64,000 nt of DNA, taken from positions 682,001 through 746,000 of the forward strand of contig CP021233.1 of NCBI GenBank assembly GCA_003999685.1, read 5' to 3'. Shown in pieces: positions 12,515-24,028 of the stretch. The position numbers were made by a program, and so were the translations under genes. Positions within the stretch are counted from its first letter, which is position 1. Every line of letters starts with the position of its first letter. This DNA is from Taiwanofungus camphoratus (taxonomy: Eukaryota; Basidiomycota; Agaricomycetes; Polyporales; Taiwanofungaceae). Under the pieces are notes generated by a model that did no database searches, was not told the DNA's origin, and saw only the letters and a list, made by a program, of their open reading frames with translations.

Positions 12515-14296
12515 TGATACGACCTAGGGGACCCTGGTACCTAGGGAGTGCTCCGCAACGTGGCTGTGGGATAGTGTGATAACTGTGAGGATGTGAGGGT
12601 AGGAGCTACAACCTGTATGATACCGGGAAACCTGTATGTCTTGTTTTTGTAAGTGGGGAAGTAAGGGGTCAAAGGTCCTGCACAACAGGATCTTGTTCCT
12701 AAGTGCTATACGATCCCTAAGGCCTTGCAAGGCCCTCCGAAGTACGTGAAGTTCTTCGAGATTCTGCGAAGTCCTTCAAAGTTTTAGCTAAATCGCGCGA
12801 GCTGACTTTGTAGGCTGTATGGAGTTAGGGAGCAATAAGCCAATGGACTATAATTTCTACTAAGCGGCAGAGGGTACGAGACTGCTGCGAAGTCCTTTTA
12901 GCTAGAGTTAGCTTAAGGGCGTAAGGCTTAGAGGTTTGTTAGAGCGAGGTTTGGCTAGCGTAGGAGACTTGTAGGAGAGGTCGGATGGTTCAGAGCTAAT
13001 ACTTGGAATAGGAATGGGAGAATGAGGTTGCTGGAAGCTCTGAAGTGTCTGATGACTTCAAGGTATAGGTCAGAGAGTTTGAGGGCGTAGGGGGAGGTGC
13101 TATAGCCTGAAATGAAGGCTATGGGGGAGTCGTAGGGTTATTCGTAGGACGTAGGAATGACGCAACATGAGCCTAAGGGTATAACTAAGACGGAGGCCCA
13201 CCGGATAGGTGCTATAAGAGGTGCTGAAGGGCATGAAGTCACCGTGACTTCGTGGATCGTAGTGTGTAGTTCGGAAAGCGTAGATGTGGTTCGTAGATAT
13301 ATCACGAGCGTAGATGTAGTTCAAAGGTACTGAGACGGAGCTGGGGTGGAGACTTAAGGGCTTAGGACCGTTCCTAAGGTTGTACTCACGGTGCTTTTCT
13401 GAGATCGGAGCTACCGGGGAACTGGTATTCCAAAGAGAGAAGCATGCACTGAGGGGTCTCTGTCGTACATAGTAAACTACCTCTGACTAAATAGGGGAGC
13501 GTGAGGTGAACTATTCTTGCGTGAAGTGATCCTTACGAGTCCGAAATGTGTACTACAGCGCATGGGCTCCGAAGTGAACACGAGGAGGATAGGAACTAAA
13601 TAGGAACTGAAACAGGGGAACTACGTACGGTAGAAAGGTGACCAACTTCATTCACAAGGGCGGGATGACTATTCGAGAGCAGCCATGCGCCGTGATCAAC
13701 TATCTTAGTGGGCTAAGAGCATACGAAGTCCCTAGCAGCGGGACTTGGCCTAATCGGGGTAGGAGGTGTCCTAACTGGGTGGAGGACCATATGGATACGC
13801 CCTAGAATGACCTTATGGCATAGGATCGAGACCCATGGGGTGTGCAAGGCTTCCTAAGTCCTGCTTCCGGAACTTCGGACCGTTTCGGAGCCTATCGGAG
13901 GTAGCTGCAATCACAAGAGCTAGGAGAGACTTAGCTAAGACTTCTTAGCTAAGCCCAGGATGAGTGACGTAGTAGGTAGGACCTAGATCTAATGGAACAG
14001 TATGGGAGGGCCGGCAGTGTCCGATAGTGGACTTAGCAGGAGTTAAGGACTTCGCGGCTAGCATTCGAAACCTCGTAGCACCTCGTGTGACCTCGCAAGA
14101 CTTCGTAGGGTGTTAGAAGGGTTTAGGAAGGAAAGGAGGTGTTAGAAGGGTTTAGGAAGGAAAGGAGGCGTTAGGAATATTATAGGAACCTATCCCTCCT
14201 GTCATAGGCTGTAGAAGAGTCTTAGAGTGGTCGGTTGGGGGATTAGAAAGCTTCTAAAATCGCGATTCGGGGCCCAGGAGGCTACAGGACTCATCA
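12515..14296. repeat. Solo LTR, copy 2 (1782 bp), inverted to copy 1
   Basis: It runs from TGATACGACC to GGACTCATCA and is flanked by the 4-bp duplication CCGT (12511-12514 and 14297-14300). It is the reverse complement of copy 1 over its whole length. Part of the length difference comes from an internal tandem duplication of about 29 bp at 14110-14167. Each copy has its own, different target duplication, so they arrived by separate insertions. It has no genes. Confidence 0.75.
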
Positions 14297-14299
14297 CCG

Positions 14300-14690
14300 T
14301 GCTACCAAGCAGAGCACGCCGGTCAGCCATTGAAAAAACAATTCCTTCGGGATGAGCTTACCTAGCGAGCAGAGTGCAAGAGAGTGAAGAAAATTTTTTC
14401 TTCAGGCCTCACTCTCTTATAAGCTGTCTCTCTTGCTCGCCAGATATGGTCATCCGCCGTGGCTGACGAATAACGCTGCCATACGGGCAGGTGTCACTGC
14501 AGTGGGGTCACGTGCAGGTTACACTGCCGCACGATCGCAGGGCGCAAACAGGATTTCTTTCGCTGCGAAGGGTGCAGGTGTCACTACCACAGCGTGTGGT
14601 AGGTTACGGCATTGCGCGAGCAATGCGACTTTGGCCCGACTACTGCTTGCCCGTGGCCGATTAGACTTATGTAAGATAAATCCTAAATTC
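14300..14690. other. Flank of LTR copy 2, possibly the upstream end of the DIRS-like element
   Basis: This is non-coding sequence. It would adjoin the gag-like region if LTR copy 2 were absent, so it may be the upstream untranslated or terminal-repeat part of the DIRS-like element. No host gene is seen. Confidence 0.35.
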
Positions 14691-14693
14691 GAT

Positions 14694-14775
14694 GAATTCA
14701 CCGGGTTTATACTCCATACAACATAGGTACATGTAGAGTGTAAAAAGATAGTAAATGGGCATCCGTGCCCGCCTC
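14694..14775 (-). mobile_element. LINE 3'-end fragment
   Basis: A short stretch (TTTATACTCCATACAAC, GTACATGTAGAGT, GGGCATCCGTGCC) matches the 3' end of the LINE at 57955-58035 with small differences. It has the same orientation. Only about 80 bp can be followed, which suggests a strongly 5'-truncated or eroded insertion. Confidence 0.55.
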
Positions 14776-15586
14776 GATATATAGCGTGGACAGACAATCC
14801 AGCTACCGGGATTTTCAGGTGTCCTGTCTACGCGGCACTGTTAACATTGGTCTGGAAACTGGCTCATGTCAGGCACAAAAATCATTTGAAACTGATCTGG
14901 CATGTTATCATTTTAGTTTTCGCGCTAAGATCTTCTATTTTCCCATGCTATTCCTATAGGTTTCATTCCTAACGATATGCAGCTCGGCAGGTGATGCCGG
15001 CGAGGACAGCTGCAAGAGGGCATCCAAATGACAGTCTGCCATTGCTGTCGACATTTCTGAGCCTGAGCATGCAATTGTTTCACTACTGCACAACGTATTG
15101 ACATGGGCGAGGTTGAAGTCATTACGTTGTTTGCATGTTGAAGGCGTCGTGTCGACGCCTACAGTCAGCGCAGTATGTCGGCCATCCTACGTTTCACCAT
15201 TCTGTGATCACGTTCGCCGCCCAATTTGTCTTCCTTCAGAGTTATTCTATACGCGAGACAGTTATACGCCGACCTTCATCATCGCTTAGGTTTCGCCGGG
15301 GCTTGAGCAAGCAGCTGAGCAAGACCTGTGCTGTGTAAGGGGTTCTTTTCCCTCAGAGCAACTGTTGTTTGACACTTCCACTGCATAGAGCCCTCCCATG
15401 GCATGAACGTTCGAAGCCGAATTTGCATTGGATGATGATCGTGTTAATCGGCTTTCGCTGCCTTGGACTACCGGGTGGTATAAATGCACGTATCTTCTCT
15501 CGGTAGTAAAGTGTCAGTCCAACATCTGACATCCCCTCACACATAGCTCCCATTCTTCCAGAACAATCCATATACACAACCTTATA
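14776..15586. other. Intergenic upstream of secreted-family copy C
   Basis: No gene recognised. The last 110 bp hold the promoter of copy C, with a TATAAAT at 15479-15485. Confidence 0.5.
15479..15485 (+). promoter_or_regulatory. TATA box of secreted-family copy C
   Basis: TATAAAT lies about 105 bp upstream of the start codon at 15587. Its position and sequence match the box before copy I. Confidence 0.5.
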
Positions 15587-16359
15587 ATGTTGACTTACCT
15601 TGCTCTTTTCTCCGTCTTCTTTACCACCACCTCATTGGCGTTACCTGGGTTGTATCCACGTCAAGACACGAGTCCATGCGCAGGACTTGGAGATCTCGCA
15701 CATGACACGGTCCAGAACTTCACCCTTACTGCATACAACGCCAGTCTTCCGCCCACGGACAGCACGGGCGCAGCCCCGCTCGTTCTTGGGACAGGACCAG
15801 GTCTTCCAAGTGGCCGGGCTAGTAGTGCAGTGCTTGCGGTGAGTTGAACGCTCGATCCTCACGTGAAGCGCAAGCTCTGACTCAAGTCAAAATGACAAAT
15901 AGACGGCCGCGTCATATACTTACGACAACCTACCAGGGCCTGGCATGTCCCTCATCAATGGAACCTTGATCCCGTATCCAGCGGCCAATGGCTTGGTAGC
16001 ATCCGACATTATTGTCAATGCTGGTGACTCCCTCGGGTTTGTTGTCACCTATCCGGAAGATCTGCCAGCAGGTGCTCCGATCTATTGCGTTGTTGTGAGT
16101 TCACGTTTGCGTTGGCCTCGTAATTATGCTGAAGCTTCACGTACTCTAGCAGCATGGCGCGCCATCTGGATTTGGCTCGTTCGCGTCTCTCGCGGTGAAT
16201 GGTGACAACGGCGACTTCTCTCTGTGCCTGACCGAAGTGGGACAGAATAATGTTGTATGGAAAGCGACGCCAGACAACGGCGGACAATACGACTATGATA
16301 GTTGTTACACCGTGCGTTTGCAGATTGAGTACGAGCTAGTTCCCCTGAGCAGTGGTTAG
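15587..16359 (+). CDS. Small secreted protein, family copy C (217 aa)
   Basis: Exons 15587-15838, 15903-16094 and 16150-16359 are joined by two phase-0 introns of 64 and 55 bp. A signal peptide covers about the first 19 residues (hydrophobic core ending SLALPG), followed by PRQDTSPCAGLG. Then come the family block NFTLTAYNASLPP, exon 2 with GPGMSLINGTLIP and IYCVV, and exon 3 with FSLC, QNNVVWKATPDNGG and YDYDSCYTVRLQ. All four family cysteines are present. The C-terminus extends eight residues or so beyond the other copies (ELVPLSSG). The product is predicted secreted and glycosylated, function unknown. It is closest in wording to decayed copy E. Confidence 0.85.
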
Positions 16360-17558
16360 ACTTTTCTTGTGGGTAAACGGAACGGTATCTCAAACTCTGC
16401 GGGAGTGACGGGCGTCCTGTTGAAGATAGCAGTAGTTTGGTCACGGTAGTCAGCTTTCGTGTTATGCTTCGGCCCTGGAAAGAAATTCGATATGTTGCCA
16501 TTGTCCCGGTAGCACTCACGGCAAGAATTGGCGAGAGTATACGGAACCCAGGATCAGTACGATTGTAAGGTCAATGCTGCTCAGAGACCCACTTTAAGTA
16601 TTTATTCACAAATGACCATACGTGATGCCAAGGCTACGAGTATCCCAAACTCTCTTGCTGGGTGATTTGCAATTATAACAGCATCTACTCTGTGCATCTA
16701 CGGGTAGAATTTTACCAGTACGCAGATGTTAGTTAGTTGTTACCTGTCGAAGCAGTCCATGATACCTGTGGGTTCATATGAAAATCCCGTTCATGCGAGT
16801 CCCCGTAGCAGTGAGTCTAAAGAGATCGAGAGCGACGTTAGTTGGTTGACAAGGTATACAAATGATTGATGTTTGAAGGTTCTGGCTGCACTGTGATCTC
16901 AGTTTTTGTCCTAATCAGCTTTTCCTATGCATTTACAGATGCATGTTCGCGGAGACATGTTTATTGCTACTTACAACTCATTCCTTAGGCAGCATGAAAA
17001 CGCCGTATCTCACTTATTTTCTAGATAATCTGGATTACACTGCAAAAAAGGATCACATTCCTCCTCCCCCTTGATATTTTGAAATCGTTCAAGCACATAA
17101 GGCTTTCAGCAGACATGTTATGATATTAGCACCATCTGCGGCGAACCAAATGCGATGATACGATCTCGCGATTTTCCTCACGCATGCCGTGTTGTCGCCG
17201 ACTGTAAATACCACATCATGAAGATCCCGATCACTCTGGCCAAGTCCGCTGAGCGTAACCAAGAACGCGGTGGTCAATAAACGCCGTGCAGAGAAAATTC
17301 TTGGGTTCTGACAGCGCACTGGTCGGTGTTCGGTATTGAACATAGGAGCTCAAGAAGCTCTGTCTATGATACTCGCAAAATGATAGATCCACCCGCAGCT
17401 GTACGTACAACCTACGGTCAAATATACCCTATGCTGAAGGTCTCTGGGGTATCAAAGTCATCACTTTCCTGCTAACAGCTCATCGACAACTGCTCACCTT
17501 CGTTACAGTGATCCATTCATTTCCCCTTCGAAATTGTGTTGCTGCCTCCTTGTTCAGG
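16360..17558. other. Intergenic between copies C and D
   Basis: About 1.2 kb without a supported gene. An 84-codon minus-strand frame at 17089-17343 has no recognisable features and is probably chance. Confidence 0.5.
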
Positions 17559-18298
17559 ATGTTTGTCCTCACTGTCCTCCCTGTTTTCCTCGCAGCGAGT
17601 TCTTTTGCTATGCCTACCTTGAGCACACACCAGAACGGCCCGTGTACAGGCCTCGGTCAGGATGCGTACGACACCGCTTCTGACTTCACCCTTACCGCGT
17701 GCAACCTCACGCTGCCGAATGCGAATACCACGGGAGCTCCTCTTGTCCTTGGTTCAGGGCCTGCTGGGACCAGTGGCCAAGCCAGTGTCGCTGTGCTCGC
17801 GGTGAGTCATTCCTCAAACATGAAAGAAAGCCGGACCCTGGTCGAAAATGCGCCTCCAGACGTATGCGTCATACTCTAGAAACGACTGGCCTGGACCAAA
17901 CATGACGCTTGCGAGCGGCGCTCTGACTCCTGCCCCAGAAGGTGGTTTGGTAGCCTCTAATACTAACGTTACTGCGGGGGATGCAGTTTCGTTCATTGTC
18001 ACTGATCCCCAATTCTCGTCTCCGGGTCCTCAGATCTACTGTGCTGTGGTGAGTCACTGAGCGCTGTGGATCCAGAAAGATGTGATGTTTATGATTTATA
18101 TGACAGCCTCAGACGGACGAATCTGACCTTGAATGGGTGGCGCTCGCTGTGAATGGCGATACTCAAGACTTCTCGTTGTGCACGACTGTAGATGGATCAG
18201 CCCAAGACAACGTCATATATCATGCGACTGTCGATAACGATGGGCAATACGACTACGATAGCTGCTATTCAATCCGGGTGCAGCTTGTAGGCAATTGA
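17559..18298 (+). CDS. Small secreted protein, family copy D (207 aa)
   Basis: Exons 17559-17801, 17860-18048 and 18107-18298, phase-0 introns of 58 bp each. I chose the start at 17559 because it places a clean signal peptide (MFVLTVLPVFLAASSFA) at the N-terminus. The upstream in-frame ATG would add a non-hydrophobic leader. Family landmarks: CTGLG, an extra cysteine in TLTACNLTLPN (where most copies have Tyr), GAPLVLG, TYASYSRNDWPGPNMTL, IYCAV, FSLC, QDNVIYHAT and YDYDSCYSIRVQL. The fifth, unpaired-looking cysteine is peculiar to this copy. Extracellular, function unknown. Confidence 0.85.
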
Positions 18299-19598
18299 GT
18301 AGCTGGGCAGCCTGAGGGTCAAGAGTACTAGTGGTGTTGAATTTGGGCGATCAAGTATATTGATCAGAATCTCACTTGTCATACACTAACGTTTAATTAA
18401 CTTGACTTCTCATGCATAGTTGCGGTAACAATAACGCGACTGGACTGCCAGCAAGTTCAACAGTAGTTGCCAGTATATGCGACAGTTCATCGCCTTGCCG
18501 AGTGCCTGATCTAAGGATTCAATCAGTGGTTTTTTTCTGGCTCTTGGCTGTTGCAAGGATAAGGAGCTCGTGAAAAAGACGTCACCCAAGCCATTTAATT
18601 CAGTCGACAGTGAGGTACTTTTCAAGTTCTTCGACAAGTTGAACGCGGCCCTTGCCGGCGATGCCACAATCTACAATCTTAGATCTGTCCTCGACTTTCA
18701 ACTGGCACGTCAATTCGAATTCATTCCCTGAACTCCCTGCTCGACCAGTACGTGTAAGAGGAAGCGTTCAAGCAACTTCAGATTCATGGCTGTCCCCTCA
18801 GCGCAACATGAAGCTGCCCCGTTTGATCTGGTCCAGCAGGGCTCGGGAAAGGCAGCCAGTTCCAGTAAGGCACCCGTACTAAAGAATTCTCTGAGCGGTT
18901 GCTGACTCATCTAGCACTGTGGATTTCGCGCTGTTCCAAACCATTGTGCCTTATCCGCTATCATATTTCATTCTTCGTGTCACAGACCTCATCGAACACG
19001 TGAGGTTAACCCGCTTATTGGCAGCACTAGGGTTTGCCATGCCCGAGTCTGCAAGGGCAGTATGAATTTTGGTCAGGCTTATGCCACAGTGTGCTCCAGA
19101 TGCAAACGGTTCGAAATTGATGTTGGCAACACAGTCATACATACGGCAGAACCACTACACTTGGTGAGTGCAGCATTCCGTGCTACATCAAGAATCCTAC
19201 CAATCCTGTGATATTAAATCCCATCTTCTGGTTGGTCATGCCCCAAGTTTTGCTCACTATCAGGGTCTCTTGCTTTGGACAGCCGTGAATAGTAACTTTT
19301 CATTTCTAATCACGCTGAGCAACAACATGACGAACAGCTGACTGAGTTCGAGCGGATGCCTTTGCCCTCACTGATCATATGAAGGCTGTTTCATGTACAG
19401 TATGTTTGATCACTTTAATTTGTCCGACAAGGCGTCTTTTGAAGTGTTTGAACTCGAACTAGTTCATGCCGGCATACCTTTTACATGATCATGTAATGTT
19501 TGTCCTGACCAGCCGTGAAGTATAAATGCCTGTGGTGTTTGGCACCATCTCCTCAGTTTTCTTTGATACCAGAACTTACATCCTCGAGTGCGCTCGCT
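18299..19598. other. Intergenic between copies D and E
   Basis: No supported gene. Short open frames on both strands (18410-18667, 18652-18882) lack family features. A TATAAAT at 19521-19527 lies 72-78 bp upstream of the copy E start. Confidence 0.5.
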
Positions 19599-20353
19599 AT
19601 GAGAATCAACTGCATCCTCGTTTCATTGATCTTTGCCACCACTTCTCTGGCTCTACCCTTTTTGAGTGCATGCCGGACAGCAAATCCATGTGTTGGACTT
19701 GGAGATATGGCTTCTGTGAACATGCAGAATCTTACCATCACTGCACACAATGTCAACCTTCCACTGACACATAGCACAGGTGCTATTCCGCTTGTTTTTG
19801 TTCCAGGCCATCAGCCTAGTGTCACAAGCCTTGCGGTGAATGGCCTCCTCCAGACGGGACATAACCTCTGACGACCTACGTGATGACCTACTTGAGCAAA
19901 TAGGCACCCACTTCGTACCATTATGTCAATATGACGGGACCCGGCCTGTCCCTTGTCAACGGTACTCTCACCCCTACTCCTGCTCCGAACGGCTTTGTGA
20001 CATCCGACAGAACTGTAGCTTTCGGAGACATGCTTTTCATTCTTTGTTGACATTCCTCAGGCACAAGCGCTGGCCCCTGGTGCCCCGAATTACCGTGTTG
20101 TCGTACGCTTTCATATATTGCACCTTATCTAAGAGCAACACTAAATATTATCCGATTGTAGCAACATGGTTCCCCAGATGAGCCTGGCTCGTTTTCGATG
20201 CTTGCTGTCAACGGCGACGATGCCGACTTCTATTTGTGCATGGCCGAGGGTGGGCAGGTTGACGTTGCATGGAAGGGAGGGCCAGACAATGGTACCGAAG
20301 ATGGTTATGACGGTAGCTATGCCGTGCGGCTGCAAGTCGAATACCACCAATAA
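19599..20353 (+). pseudogene. Decayed secreted-family copy E
   Basis: The three-exon layout is still visible: exon 1 from 19599 (signal peptide, then NPCVGLG and ITAHNVNLPLTHSTGAIPLVF) to about 19837, exon 2 from about 19909, exon 3 from about 20163 to the stop at 20351-20353. Exon 2 carries a one-base frame change near 20040, after the TSDRTVAFGDM stretch, so the full product cannot be made as written. The cysteine of exon 2 (family YCVV) reads as Arg and the last cysteine (family SCY) as Gly-Ser-Tyr, while the other two cysteines remain. It is either a recently dead gene or a live gene with an assembly error. The paired cysteine loss argues for relaxed or altered constraint. Confidence 0.7.
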
Positions 20354-20384
20354 ACCTCCGACTTGAAGAGGGGAGACCCTGTTG

Positions 20385-20510
20385 ATGCACACAGTAGATT
20401 GGAAGAGAGGTTCTCCAGCTGCCATAGATTGGAAGAGTGGCTCTCCGACCACCGCAGATTGGAAGAGCGGCTCTCCGGTCACCGTAGACCGGAAGAAGGT
20501 GACCCTGAGG
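20385..20510 (+). repeat. Short minisatellite just after copy E
   Basis: About four head-to-tail units of roughly 30 bp, each beginning AGATTGGAAGAG or a close variant (AGACCGGAAGAA in the last) and containing GGCTCTCCG-like cores. It starts about 30 bp after the stop codon of copy E. The units differ at several places, so the array is not fresh. One frame stays open through it. Confidence 0.75.
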
Positions 20511-20559
20511 GGCTGGAATGGTGGAGCAAGGAACAGTGTTCTGGGTAGAAGTCACCAGA

Positions 20560-21049
20560 AGTCACCCTTTTTGACATGGAACCATTAAACGTGCTTGATC
20601 TAGGTATGATACGAGAAAGCATTAGTGTTTTACGACGCTGGGCAGCTTGTTAAGCTCTCAGGAATTCATGGTATTCTGTAACAGAGCCAGGTTGTTTTTT
20701 TAAGGTTCTACTTATGCTCATGTCTCACCACCTTTATATCATTATAACTATCTATAACACTGCGAAATCGGCCTTGTTCTTTGGTCCATCAGAAAACCAC
20801 GACAGCCGCATGTATGATACACTTGAGTATGTGATACTCGTGTACGGGTAGAGAATGGTCACAGAATGACCAGTCTGTTGTATAACGATAAGAGAACGTT
20901 TGCAGCACAAATACTGCAGGAATGAATGGTCGTAAAGGAACAATAGACGTAGTTAGTGCAATCAGAATGGTAATGTCCATGTGTCAATCCATGATTGCCT
21001 TGGGATAAACAGATTTGCTCACGAGTAATCGCTCAGTTGCTCATGAGCT
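20560..21049. other. Intergenic, nothing recognised
   Basis: No supported gene or repeat between the minisatellite and decayed copy F. Confidence 0.4.
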
Positions 21050-21520
21050 GCACACGCGATATCGATCATCATAGTCATACTGTCCTCCATTTGTGGCAGG
21101 GAAGGAAACATTGGTTTTCCTCGACCGGTTTGCAGTCATAATTAGCGAGTAGTCCGAGCAACACCCAATTTTTATGTTTCCAGACTAATATCTCTGGTGC
21201 TATCAAAGCATTATTATCAGCATTGAAGTAAGTGAGGACGGCAACGACTCACCATAGCGCAGTAGATCCGAAGGCCCAGGGTCGAAAATTGCTGGTCGGT
21301 GACCGCAAAGGAAACAGAGTCTTCCGCAACGAGCGCGTTGTCAGTAACTGTTAAGCTATCACGGAACGATGTCAAAATGTCAGCGTTGGGCAACATCATC
21401 CGCCTGGACCGACCGTTCTTAGCGTACAATGATACGTTTGTTGCCGCTCATCGACATTCACGAGAAGTATACCATAGGAAATAACACTTACTACAAGTAC
21501 GGCACGGGCTTGGCCACTGG
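21050..21520 (-). pseudogene. Decayed secreted-family copy F
   Basis: On the minus strand the exon 2 part is clear at 21217-21410 (ADILTSFRDSLTVTDNALVAEDSVSFAVTD-like, ending IYCAMV followed by a GTGAGT donor). An exon 3 remnant (NGGQYDYDDRY) lies near 21055-21110, where the conserved SCY reads DRY. The FSLC part of exon 3 and all of exon 1, including the signal peptide, cannot be found. This is a truncated, dead copy in inverted orientation. Confidence 0.65.
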
Positions 21521-21529
21521 TCTCTGCGT

Positions 21530-22767
21530 AACTCGTACTGAGGGAATCTCTTGCTGTAAGATGGAAAATATACGCAGGAGGATGAAGAGTCGTGCAACAC
21601 CCAACATATCGATACTGCAAACCGTGTCCGATGCACAGTACCAAGACCAAGCAGCCATAATTGGCTATGAAACGTTCTGCAGTGTGTTCTGTGACGACAT
21701 CGCGTCAACAGAACGAAATCTCCATGGCACTTGCAACATATAACTGGTGTGAATCTCCGGATTTCGTGCCAGAGTTCAAGACGAGATGCTCCGGGTGAAT
21801 ACCTCTCAACGAACTTGCCTTACGCTCATAAACACCCTTCAATTGACCAGCAGGGGCAGGTCTGGGAGGTATCATCCACCTAAATTGACTACCGCTGTGA
21901 CCAGTAAGTGCAATGACTTGGCGTGGGCCTGCAACGGCCTCTCCGACCATGATGACTGGAGATCAACTTCAATGACGACTCGTGAACGTTGCATATTCAA
22001 ACGCTTCAGGCACGAGTGATCTAGACTCGATAATGACAATCGTCATTATAAAATCGAGAGATTGAACATACCGTCGCATTTGACGATCATGTAGTAATTT
22101 CCCAAAATGGCACTTACACGGGTTGCCTATTATTCCATGGCAACCATTCAGGCGTCCGCGTCAACCGACTCAACGCGAAAAACGCGTCTGAAGTTTGATC
22201 GCGTCTTCATGAAACGGTCCTCATACGATGCTTTTCTCTAGCTTGAGGTCGCTTTGGGGCTTGTCAGCTTTGCAAAATTCTTTTGAGAAGGATTCGTGTC
22301 AGGACATTATTGTGGAGGTGAATTATCCAGTGGCAGCGGGAACCGAGGACAACACATGCCCGGCATCTGAGCCGCTTTTCTGCTAGCCGAGGTTTCTTTG
22401 GGATGAGCGGGTCTGTGCAGTGAACGTCTCGGGTCTACGATATGTGCGCATGGAACGTATCCCGCCGCATGGTGTGGACTGCCTGGAACGGTGAGTCGGA
22501 TGATCTGCTTCAACTTGGCAGGAGAGCCGCCAATGCCCTCCATGTGAAGCTTTAGAGATTCCGAACATCCGTACACAGTCGATCGTACTTCTAGTGAACC
22601 TTTAGCCCTCCAACCAGGTGATCCAAGCGAGGTATAAGTTGCGCCACCGCCCGCTCCCGCACTCCATCGTCGTTTGCTTTCCCTTACGACAACGAGAAAA
22701 ACTTTTGACCAACCCCATCCTTCGTCGTTCGTTCTCGCTCCCACAGCTTATTCATTTATCAACCATA
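21530..22767. other. Intergenic upstream of copy G
   Basis: No supported gene. A 145-codon minus-strand frame at 22307-22744 overlaps the copy G promoter and has no recognised features. TATAAGT at 22633-22639 could serve copy G. Confidence 0.45.
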
Positions 22768-23515
22768 ATGTACACTCCTGCTCTCCTCTCTTTGGCACTT
22801 GCATCATGCTCCTTTGCTCTCCCGACTCTTAAGGCCCGTGCTGGCCCATCATGCGCGGGTATCGGCGGCGGTGCGTTTGACGTCGCGCACAACTTCACAC
22901 TGTACGCGTACAACTCCACCACCTCGAACACGAATAGTACTGGTGTACCGCTTGTCGTTGGCCAGGCAGGCTCCACGGAGAACGAGGAGTCGAAAGTACT
23001 CTCGGTGAGCGCGTTGGTGCATCATGAAGTACAGCAAGCACTCACGACATTTGACATGCCACCAGACGTACGCTTCGTACCCATACAATGACTGGCCCAA
23101 CTTCTCGCTTGTCAACGGAGCTCTGATCCCCAACTCTGGTTCCAGCTCCAGCGCGGCTGCGGCTGACAGCAACGTGACGGCGGGCAATGAGCCCGGCTTC
23201 ATCGTTGCCGACCCGGAGAACCTGCCACAGGCTGCTGAGATCTATTGTGGTGTAGTACGTTGCCTGTTTGTCTCTGCCTCTCTGCGAACATGATTAAATA
23301 TCTCTGTCCATCAGGCCGACACGGACCCTAATCAAGGTTCGCGCTACCCGCTGCTTGCGGTGAATGGCAACACCGACAGCTTCTCGCTGTGTATGTCGGG
23401 CAGCGGGGCCAGGGCGCAGAACAACGTTGTCTACTTACCCTCGTCCGATAACTCGGGAGTATATGACTACAGCAGCTGCTACCCTGTGCATCTGCACATG
23501 GTGGGTTTGGACTGA
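22768..23515 (+). CDS. Small secreted protein, family copy G (208 aa)
   Basis: Exons 22768-23004, 23066-23254 and 23315-23515, both introns phase 0 and 60 bp. The signal peptide is MYTPALLSLALASCSFALP. Then follow SCAGIGGGAFD, HNFTLYAYNSTTSN, GVPLVVGQAG, TYASYPYNDWPNFSL, an Ala/Ser-rich insert (SGSSSSAAAA), IYCGV, ADTDPNQG, FSLC, AQNNVVYLPSSDNSG and YDYSSCYPVHL. Exon 3 of this copy starts Ala-Asp-Thr-Asp rather than Gln-His-Gly, a trait shared with copy H, so G and H form a subgroup. The second donor is GTACGT instead of GTGAGT. Secreted, function unknown. Confidence 0.85.
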
Positions 23516-24028
23516 TCTAATTGTTTGAGGGAGTCAGCGTTTCACGCAGACATCGACGTTTAATGGACACTTTACACGGACTCTGGGACGCTCTGACGAG
23601 CTTTGCATACTCTCACATCACACACAGGTAGTACCTTTTTGGATTATAATTACTGTGTCTAATCAGATTGTTTACTCGAAATATACTGAGTAATCTCGTG
23701 AATTGTGTGGCCTCATGGTTTTTCTTAATGGTACAAATTATCCGAGTTGCACATGTCAGACAGCTGAAGTCCTGCAGGTCAGTTCATACGAATGCCATTC
23801 TATTGCAAGGATACTTCTGAAGACGAAGTCGGCCACGGAAGAAATGGAGAAGAATATCGTTCCTGTCGATACATGTGGTACCTCAAGATCAAATTGTCCC
23901 TAGACTATCGATTAGCTTTTGCCCTCCACTGACCACCTATCAGAATAGGCATAGTTATAATATCATTTCCGTCAACCTGACTACACCGCAAGGTGAAATA
24001 GTACAGCTCGTTGCACAAGAAGGTGCAA
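23516..24028. other. Intergenic between copy G and the valyl-tRNA synthetase relic
   Basis: No supported gene in this stretch. Confidence 0.45.

Noticed and set aside
10230-14296. Whole 4-kb unit as a single DNA transposon with long terminal inverted repeats
   Set aside because: Each arm has its own TG...CA ends and its own, different 4-bp duplication, and the spacer belongs to the gag-like part of the surrounding DIRS-type element. Two separate LTR insertions explain it better.
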